The notes under the pieces were generated by a model. It did not search any database. It was not told the origin of the DNA and saw nothing but the letters and a program-made list of their open reading frames with translations. From assembly GCA_030540535.1 (NCBI GenBank), contig JAUNWB010000040.1, forward strand, positions 1 through 8,727: a stretch of DNA of 8,727 bases. Direction: 5' to 3'. Positions 3,977 through 8,727 of this stretch are shown in pieces. This DNA comes from Elusimicrobiales bacterium (GTDB lineage: Bacteria > Elusimicrobiota > Elusimicrobia > Elusimicrobiales > Elusimicrobiaceae). Within the stretch, counting starts at the first letter, position 1; the number at the start of each line of letters is the position of its first letter. The position numbers were made by a program, and so were the translations under genes.

Positions 3977-6470
3977 GAAACAGAAATTTGACGTTACGGG
4001 TATGACCTGCTCCGCCTGCCAGGCGCATGTGGAAAAGGCCGTTTCCCATCTGCCGGGCGTTCGCCGGGCGTCTGTAAATCTTTTGCAAAATTCTTTATCG
4101 GCCGAATATGACGAGGGCCTTGTGGCTGCGCAGGATATTATTTCCGCCGTGCGCCGCGCAGGGTATGACGCGCGCGTGCAGGGATCTTCTTCCCAGGCGG
4201 ATGAGCCCGTCCAGTCCGCCGCGCGCGAAGCGGCCCGGCTGGTCAAACGCCGCTTTTGGCTTTCGCTCGCGTTTTTGCTGCCGCTGATGTACGTTTCCAT
4301 GGGGCATATGATTCCCGGGGCTCTTCCTTATGAGCTTTCCCATAATCCGGGGCTGTTTGCGCTTGCGCAGTTTGTGCTGACGCTGCCTGTTCTCTTTTTA
4401 AACCGCGGGTTTTTTATCCGCGGGGTAAAACATTTATTTGCCGGTACGCCGAATATGGACAGTTTGGTTTCACTCGGTTCGGGCGCGGCGGTTGCGTCGG
4501 GTCTGGCGGTGTTGTTCCGTGTTATTTATTTGATGAAGCCCGCCGACTGGACGGCCGCGTTTGATGCGTCCGCCAACTTGTATTTTGAGTCCGCGGCCAT
4601 GATTTTAACGCTCGTAACACTGGGCAAATGGTTGGAAGCGCGGGCGAAAGTGAAAACGTCGGACGCTATTTCCGCACTCGTACGGCTTGTCCCGGCGGAG
4701 GCTTCCGTCTTGCGCGCGGGCAAAGAGGTGCGCGTCCCGGTAGAAGGATTGGTGCCCGGGGATATTGTGCTGGTGCGCGCGGGGGAACGCATGCCGGCTG
4801 ACGGCGTGGTGACGGACGGCGGCGGCGCGGCGGACGAGTCGGCCTTGACGGGCGAAAGCGTGCCGCAGGATAAAATGATTGGTTCGGAAGTGGCCGCCGG
4901 AACGCTGCTGGCCGGAGGCTATATAGAATTTCGCGTAGAGCGGCTGGGTAAAGAAACGGTACTCGCGCAAATCATTACGCTGGTGGAAGAAGCGGCGGGA
5001 AGCAAGGCCCCCATCGCGCGGTTGGCCGACCGGGTAAGCGCGGTGTTTGTTCCGGCGGTGATAGCGGTTTCTCTCTTAACATGGGTAGCGTGGACCGCGC
5101 AGGGCGCGGGTTGGAGTTTTGCGCTTTCGTGCGCGATTGCGGTGTTGGTAATTTCGTGCCCGTGCGCACTGGGGCTTGCTACGCCCACGGCCATTATGGT
5201 CGGTACCGGGCAGGCCGCCAAAAACGGGATTTTGGTTAAATCGGCCTCCGCGTTGGAACGCGCCCACCAGGTAACGGCCGTCGTGTTCGATAAAACGGGT
5301 ACCGTTACCACGGGGCAAATGCGGGTGGCGGGAATTTATCCCGCTCCGGGCGTGAAAGAAGAAGAACTGTTAAGCCAGGCGTCTTCCTTGGAACGTTTTT
5401 CCCAACATCCGTTCGCCCGCGCGCTGACAGCATATGCGGATGACAGAAACGTGCCGCTTTTCCAGGCGGCGGAGTTTGGGCTCGTGCCCGGCCGCGGCGT
5501 GCGCGCCACGGAGGGGAGTGAAGTGCTGGCCGGGGGCAATTTAACGTGGATGAGCGAACTCGGCGTAGCGGTGCTGGACGGCCCCGAAATCCTCGCCCGC
5601 GCGGCACAGGAAGGGTGTACGCCGTTGTTCTTCGCGCGCGGCGGCGTGTGGCTGGGGTACATCTTATTTTCCGATACGGTAAAGCCGTCTGCGGCGCAGG
5701 CCGTCAAACTGCTTAAAAAAATGCGCTTAAAAGTAATTTTGCTTACGGGGGACAACGAACTGACCGCCCGCAAAGTGGCGCAGGATGTGGGAATCGAAAA
5801 AGTGATTGCCGGCGTACTTCCGCAGGAGAAAGAAGCCGTCGTGCGCCGTTTGCAAAACGAGGGCGAAGTGGTGGCGATGGCAGGGGACGGCATTAACGAC
5901 GCGCCCGCTTTGGCGCGCGCCGATGTGGGAATCGCGCTCGGTACGGGTACGGACGTAGCCGTCGAGTCGGCCGATATCGTGCTGATGAAGGACGACTTAA
6001 CCTCCGTGGCGACCGCGCTCCAGTTAAGCCGCGCCGTGCTTCGCAATATCAAACAAAATTTGTTTTGGGCGTTTTTCTATAACGTAATCGGGATTCCGCT
6101 GGCGGCGGGCGTTTTGTACCTGCCGCTGGGGTGGAAGTTAAGCCCGATGTTCGCCGCCGGAGCCATGAGTTTAAGCTCCGTCTGCGTAGTGACCAACGCC
6201 CTGCGCTTGCGGTTTTTTAAGCCGCCGCGCGGAAGCAAAAAACAAAAGACGGGGGAAACAAACATGACAAAAACGTTAATTATCGAAGGAATGGTTTGCG
6301 GCCATTGTGCCGCCCGCGTGGAACGCGCTTTAAACGGCTTGCCCGGCGTGCAGGCTAAGGTGGACCTCGGCCGCAAAGCCGCCGTGGTGGAATCGGCCGG
6401 AGAACTGGACGAAGCCCTGCTGCGCGAAACGGTGCAAAACGCGGGGTATGAAGTGGTGTCTATTTTATAG
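3975..6470 (+). CDS. copA: Cu+-exporting P1B-type ATPase with a C-terminal CopZ-like domain
   Basis: The 831-residue protein couples ATP hydrolysis to export of Cu+ (possibly Ag+) across the inner membrane. Order of parts: N-terminal HMA domain (1-68, GMTCSAC with Cys12 and Cys15); four membrane helices at about 93-220; actuator domain with TGES at 292-295; ion-binding helix with CPC at 395-397; phosphorylation site DKTGT at 439-443; SQHP at 476-479, the P1B nucleotide-domain HP; GDGINDAP at 637-644; last helices with YN at 702-703 and MSLSS at 731-735, the Cu+-site residues of the CopA subgroup. The canonical ATPase ends at about NALRLRFFKPP (741-751). A basic linker then leads to an unusual second HMA domain (764-831, GMVCGHC). 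The ATG at 3975 follows a good promoter and a GGGGG element. The gene is divergent from the secreted hydrolase; nadE begins 66 bases downstream. Confidence 0.97.
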   Translation: MKQKFDVTGMTCSACQAHVEKAVSHLPGVRRASVNLLQNSLSAEYDEGLVAAQDIISAVRRAGYDARVQGSSSQADEPVQSAAREAARLVKRRFWLSLAFLLPLMYVSMGHMIPGALPYELSHNPGLFALAQFVLTLPVLFLNRGFFIRGVKHLFAGTPNMDSLVSLGSGAAVASGLAVLFRVIYLMKPADWTAAFDASANLYFESAAMILTLVTLGKWLEARAKVKTSDAISALVRLVPAEASVLRAGKEVRVPVEGLVPGDIVLVRAGERMPADGVVTDGGGAADESALTGESVPQDKMIGSEVAAGTLLAGGYIEFRVERLGKETVLAQIITLVEEAAGSKAPIARLADRVSAVFVPAVIAVSLLTWVAWTAQGAGWSFALSCAIAVLVISCPCALGLATPTAIMVGTGQAAKNGILVKSASALERAHQVTAVVFDKTGTVTTGQMRVAGIYPAPGVKEEELLSQASSLERFSQHPFARALTAYADDRNVPLFQAAEFGLVPGRGVRATEGSEVLAGGNLTWMSELGVAVLDGPEILARAAQEGCTPLFFARGGVWLGYILFSDTVKPSAAQAVKLLKKMRLKVILLTGDNELTARKVAQDVGIEKVIAGVLPQEKEAVVRRLQNEGEVVAMAGDGINDAPALARADVGIALGTGTDVAVESADIVLMKDDLTSVATALQLSRAVLRNIKQNLFWAFFYNVIGIPLAAGVLYLPLGWKLSPMFAAGAMSLSSVCVVTNALRLRFFKPPRGSKKQKTGETNMTKTLIIEGMVCGHCAARVERALNGLPGVQAKVDLGRKAAVVESAGELDEALLRETVQNAGYEVVSIL
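6237..6267 (+). promoter_or_regulatory. Internal translation-start region inside copA, with A6 run and ATGA overlap
   Basis: An A6 run (6237-6242) and A4 run (6244-6247) precede GGGGG (6251-6255), which sits 8 bases before an in-frame ATG (6264). In the +1 frame, the codons after the A6 run reach a TGA at 6265-6267, overlapping this ATG as ATGA, the usual shape of a coupled stop/start junction. The spacing is suitable for initiation. Whether ribosomes start here is inference. Confidence 0.5.
6264..6470 (+). CDS. Possible embedded CopZ-like copper chaperone, in frame within copA
   Basis: Starting at the internal ATG, the last 68 codons of copA encode MTKTLIIEGMVCGHCAARVE and onward, which matches a whole free-standing CopZ in length and fold order (beta-alpha-beta-beta-alpha-beta expected). 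The metal site is M-V-C-G-H-C; the CxHC form is characteristic of bacterial CopZ chaperones, whereas CopA's own N-terminal domain has CSAC. It ends GYEVVSIL at the copA stop. If translated alone it would carry Cu+ to the ATPase in the cytosol. E. coli is known to make a CopZ-like chaperone from copA by ribosomal frameshifting, so production of a chaperone from the ATPase gene has precedent, though here the route would be internal initiation at the C-terminal domain. It could equally be used only as a fused domain. Confidence 0.45.
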   Translation: MTKTLIIEGMVCGHCAARVERALNGLPGVQAKVDLGRKAAVVESAGELDEALLRETVQNAGYEVVSIL

Positions 6471-6536
6471 CGAAAACGCGTCCGTGCGGAATTGATACAA
6501 TATAGAAAGAACGTATTTACAGAGAGGACTTTTCCC

Positions 6537-8468
6537 ATGAACCATTACGGATTTGTAAAAGTGGCGGCGGGTGTGCCGCCCGTCAAAGCGGCGGACTGCG
6601 CCTATAACGCGGCGCAGCTGGAAGAACTTATTTCGCTGGCGGCGGCCGAAGGCGCGCGCGCGGCGGTTTTTCCGGAGCTTTGTTTGACGGGTTACACCTG
6701 CGGGGATTTGTTTTCTAAACCGCTCCTGGCGGACGCGGCCGAGCGGGTGCTTGGCGCTCTCTTACGCCGGACGGAAAGCACGGACGTGGTTTTTATCGTG
6801 GGGCTGCCGGTGCGTGCGGGCGCGGCGCTTTTAAACGCGGCGGCCGTATGTTACCGGGGCGAAATTTTGGGCGTGGTGCCTAAAACGTATCTGCCTAATT
6901 ATCGCGAATTTTATGAGGCGCGGTGGTTTACGTCTTCTTTGGAATGGGGCGGCGGCGAAGTGGAGCTTTGCGGCCAGACGGTTCCGGCCGGGACGGACTT
7001 GTTGTTTGAAGCGTCCGGCATGAAATTCGGCGTGGAAATTTGCGAAGATTTATGGGCGGTGGTTCCGCCGTCTTCCCGCGCCGCGCTGCAGGGGGCGGAC
7101 GTTATTTTTAACTTGTCCGCAAGCAACGCCTTGGCCGGCAAACACGGCTACGTGCGCGATTTGGTGGCCCAGCAGTCGGCCCGCTGTTTGTGCGGATACG
7201 TATATGCTTCCTGCGGGTTCGGCGAATCCACCACCGATGTGGTTTTCAGCGGCAACGCACTGATTTACGAAAACGGTACGCCGCTCGCGTTTTCGGAACG
7301 GTTTTCCATGCAGGGGCAGCTTGTCTGCGGCGAGATTGATGTGGAACGTTTGCGCAACGACCGCGCCGTCAGCACCACCTTCCGCTCGGACGCCGCCTAC
7401 GAAGCATCGGAACCGTACGAACTGATTGAATCCGGCCAGTCGCCCGCGCCCGTACTGACGCTTTCCCGTTTCGTTTCGCCTACGCCGTTTGTGCCCAAAG
7501 GAAGCGTGCTGAACGAAAACTGCCAGGAAATTTTTAACATTCAGGTTTCCGGCCTCGCCACGCGGCTTTTGCATGCGCATATCCAAACGGTTACGCTCGG
7601 TATTTCGGGCGGGCTGGATTCCACGCTTGCACTTTTGGTGTGCGCCAAAACGTTTGATAAACTGGGGCTTGCGCGCAAGAACATTATCGGCGTAACCATG
7701 CCCGGCTTCGGCACGACGGACCGCACCTACCAAAACGCGCTTTCGCTTATGAAAAGTTTGGGCATAACGATGCGGGAAGTGGATATTAAAAAAGCCTGCC
7801 GCCAGCATTTTGCCGATATCGGCCACAACGAAAAAAATAAAGACGTTACGTACGAAAATACCCAGGCGCGCGAACGCACGCAGATTTTGATGGATATTGC
7901 CAACCAAATGGGCGGCATTGTAGTGGGGACGGGGGATTTGTCTGAATTGGCCCTCGGCTGGGCGACGTACAACGGGGACCATATGTCCATGTACGGCGTA
8001 AACGCGGGTGTGCCCAAAACGCTGGTGCGCTCGCTCGTCGCGTGGGCCGCGGCGCACGAAACAGGCAAAAAAACGCAGGCCGTGCTGAATGATGTTTTGG
8101 ATACACCTATCAGCCCCGAACTTTTGCCCGCCGACGACAAAGGCCGTATCGCGCAAAAGACGGAGGACCTCGTCGGACCGTACGAACTGCACGATTTCTT
8201 TTTGTACTACTTTTTGCGCTGCGGGTTCGGCCCGGCTAAAATTTACTTTTTGGCAAAACACGCGTTTGGCAAAAAGTTCACGGCGGCTGTTATCAAAAAA
8301 TGGCTGAAAGTGTTTTTCCGCCGCTTCTTTGCCCAGCAGTTTAAACGTTCGTGTTTGCCCGACGGACCGAAAGTGGGTTCCGTGGCGCTTTCCCCGCGCG
8401 GGGATTGGCGCATGCCCAGCGACGCATCGGCCGAAGTATGGCTGGCGGAATCCGAAAATTTGCGTTAG
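6537..8468 (+). CDS. nadE: Glutamine-dependent NAD+ synthetase (nitrilase-type glutaminase fused to NadE)
   Basis: This 643-residue enzyme makes NAD+ from deamido-NAD+, ATP and glutamine, the last step of NAD biosynthesis in the cytosol. The N-terminal nitrilase-fold glutaminase (about 1-290) shows the Glu-Lys-Cys triad: Glu47 in FPELCLTGY, Lys116 in PKTYLPNYREFYE, Cys169 in GVEICEDLW. The synthetase domain (about 325-640) has the ATP-pyrophosphatase P-loop SGGLDST at 357-363, the GFGTTDRTYQNA segment at 390-401 and GTGDLSELALGW at 464-475. Length and wording match the long Mycobacterium-type enzyme rather than the shorter, roughly 540-residue form. The frame is open from a TTG at 6492, but the ATG at 6537 has GAGAGG (6522-6527) nine bases upstream and begins right at the nitrilase domain. 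There is no terminator after copA; a weak TACAAT at 6496-6501 may give its own transcript. Confidence 0.96.
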   Translation: MNHYGFVKVAAGVPPVKAADCAYNAAQLEELISLAAAEGARAAVFPELCLTGYTCGDLFSKPLLADAAERVLGALLRRTESTDVVFIVGLPVRAGAALLNAAAVCYRGEILGVVPKTYLPNYREFYEARWFTSSLEWGGGEVELCGQTVPAGTDLLFEASGMKFGVEICEDLWAVVPPSSRAALQGADVIFNLSASNALAGKHGYVRDLVAQQSARCLCGYVYASCGFGESTTDVVFSGNALIYENGTPLAFSERFSMQGQLVCGEIDVERLRNDRAVSTTFRSDAAYEASEPYELIESGQSPAPVLTLSRFVSPTPFVPKGSVLNENCQEIFNIQVSGLATRLLHAHIQTVTLGISGGLDSTLALLVCAKTFDKLGLARKNIIGVTMPGFGTTDRTYQNALSLMKSLGITMREVDIKKACRQHFADIGHNEKNKDVTYENTQARERTQILMDIANQMGGIVVGTGDLSELALGWATYNGDHMSMYGVNAGVPKTLVRSLVAWAAAHETGKKTQAVLNDVLDTPISPELLPADDKGRIAQKTEDLVGPYELHDFFLYYFLRCGFGPAKIYFLAKHAFGKKFTAAVIKKWLKVFFRRFFAQQFKRSCLPDGPKVGSVALSPRGDWRMPSDASAEVWLAESENLR

Positions 8469-8477
8469 TTTGCTTTT

Positions 8478-8512
8478 ATCCGCGCCCGGATATTTCCCGG
8501 CGCGGATTTTTT
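8478..8512 (+). terminator. Intrinsic terminator of nadE
   Basis: A 9-bp GC-rich stem, ATCCGCGCC (8478-8486) with GGCGCGGAT (8499-8507), is extended inward by GGA/TCC after one C-C mismatch and is followed by six T at 8507-8512. It begins ten bases after the nadE stop codon. Confidence 0.9.
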
Positions 8513-8523
8513 GTATCTAGAAA

Positions 8524-8554
8524 ACCCCTAGCTATGCCAGGACTGACATGGGGT
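8524..8554. repeat. Imperfect intergenic hairpin
   Basis: ACCCC (8524-8528) pairs with GGGGT (8550-8554). After a 5-nt left bulge (TAGCT), ATGCCAG (8534-8540) faces CTGACAT (8543-8549) with one mismatch and a tight turn. There is no T-run, so it is not a terminator. GTATCT (8513-8518) and AGATAC (8579-8584) form an outer inverted repeat around it. Its role is unknown; it may be part of a dispersed palindromic element. Confidence 0.45.
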
Positions 8555-8620
8555 AGGTCGTTATAGATAGAAGAATAAAGATACAGAAAAGAAATATGCG
8601 TTCAGCTAAACTTATGAAAG

Positions 8621-8727
8621 GTCATGCCGAGAGTTTGGCGGCCTGCTATGTTTACGTCATTCCCGAATGTTTCTGTTGGGAATCTGTCATTTCGTAACAA
8701 CTAGATTCCGTACTAAAACTTTACGGA
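8621..8727. repeat. Cluster of GTCAT-headed palindromic repeat units at the window edge
   Basis: GTCAT occurs at 8621, 8656 and 8686, each time followed by a small hairpin. GCCGA/TTGGC lies at 8627-8631 and 8636-8640; ATTCCC/GGGAAT at 8659-8664 and 8678-8683, extendable by two pairs; and TCCGTA/TACGGA at 8707-8712 and 8722-8727, cut by the window end. GTCATTCCCG...GGGAATCT resembles short extragenic palindromes that are scattered in many bacterial genomes. I see no ORF, tRNA or promoter here. Confidence 0.5.

Noticed and set aside
3830..4300. N-terminal extension of the hydrolase frame upstream of 3829 (523-residue version).
   Set aside because: The extra 157 codons are largely antisense to copA and its promoter, show no domain, and would bury the signal peptide and the N-terminal nucleophile Cys.
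6236..6243. Canonical -1 slippery heptamer A-AAA-AAC in copA.
   Set aside because: The zero frame reads AGC AAA AAA CAA, so the heptamer is not in the X-XXY-YYZ register; only general slippage at the A-run remains possible.
6492..6536. TTG at 6492 as the nadE start.
   Set aside because: The 15 extra residues precede the nitrilase domain, and GAGAGG at 6522-6527 is well placed for the ATG at 6537.
7050..8261. Long minus-strand open frame of 403 codons opposite nadE.
   Set aside because: It is a shadow of a clear NadE coding frame; its translation is rich in Arg, His and Gln with no recognisable motif, and it lacks a fitting start site.
8621..8727. CRISPR array at the window end.
   Set aside because: The GTCAT units differ from each other beyond a few bases and have unequal spacing (35 and 30), with no long exact repeat.

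Overview
This window holds six protein genes packed on both strands with short gaps. By eye the GC content is moderately high, and the coding is bacterial. One protein is exported by a classical signal peptide to expose an N-terminal cysteine, which is the layout of the Gram-negative branch of choloylglycine hydrolases. A complete cytosolic copper ATPase and a fused glutaminase-NAD synthetase point to a Gram-negative-type, possibly host-associated bacterium. An Elusimicrobiota-like gut lineage is only a guess from general feel; nothing here (no rRNA, no ribosomal protein) fixes the taxon.

Layout: (1) Bases 2-337 (+) are the 3' end of a HAD-superfamily hydrolase gene whose start lies outside the window. 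A perfect 13-bp hairpin at 352-384 separates it from the convergent gene and can terminate both strands. (2) On the minus strand, a GtrB/DPM1-type glycosyltransferase (2626-1700) and a CNNM/CorC-type membrane protein with a CBS pair (1688-396) form a two-gene unit with an 11-bp gap. A promoter with a perfect TATAAT lies just upstream. (3) A secreted Ntn hydrolase of the choloylglycine/penicillin V acylase family (3829-2729, minus) ends at its own terminator (2680-2712). (4) A 145-bp AT-rich divergent region (3830-3974) separates it from a copper P-type ATPase (3975-6470, plus). (5) A glutamine-dependent NAD+ synthetase (6537-8468, plus) follows and ends at a terminator. (6) The last 215 bases hold no gene but several hairpins and GTCAT-containing repeat units.

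The most interesting locus is copA and its leader. The ATPase carries a normal N-terminal metal-binding domain (CSAC) and also a C-terminal 68-residue domain that looks like a whole CopZ copper chaperone (MVCGHC). That domain begins at an in-frame ATG with its own GGGGG ribosome-binding sequence, so a free chaperone could be made from inside copA. The same ATG overlaps a TGA in the +1 frame (ATGA), just after an A6 run, as if copA and copZ were once separate coupled genes. The copA start region and the leader of the divergent hydrolase gene carry the same 12-bp sequence in opposite orientation, AGGGGGTAGTAT. It resembles half of a CsoR/RcnR-type operator and suggests shared metal control of copA and the secreted hydrolase. 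The rest of the window looks like ordinary chromosomal housekeeping content; I saw no mobile element, CRISPR array, tRNA or rRNA.
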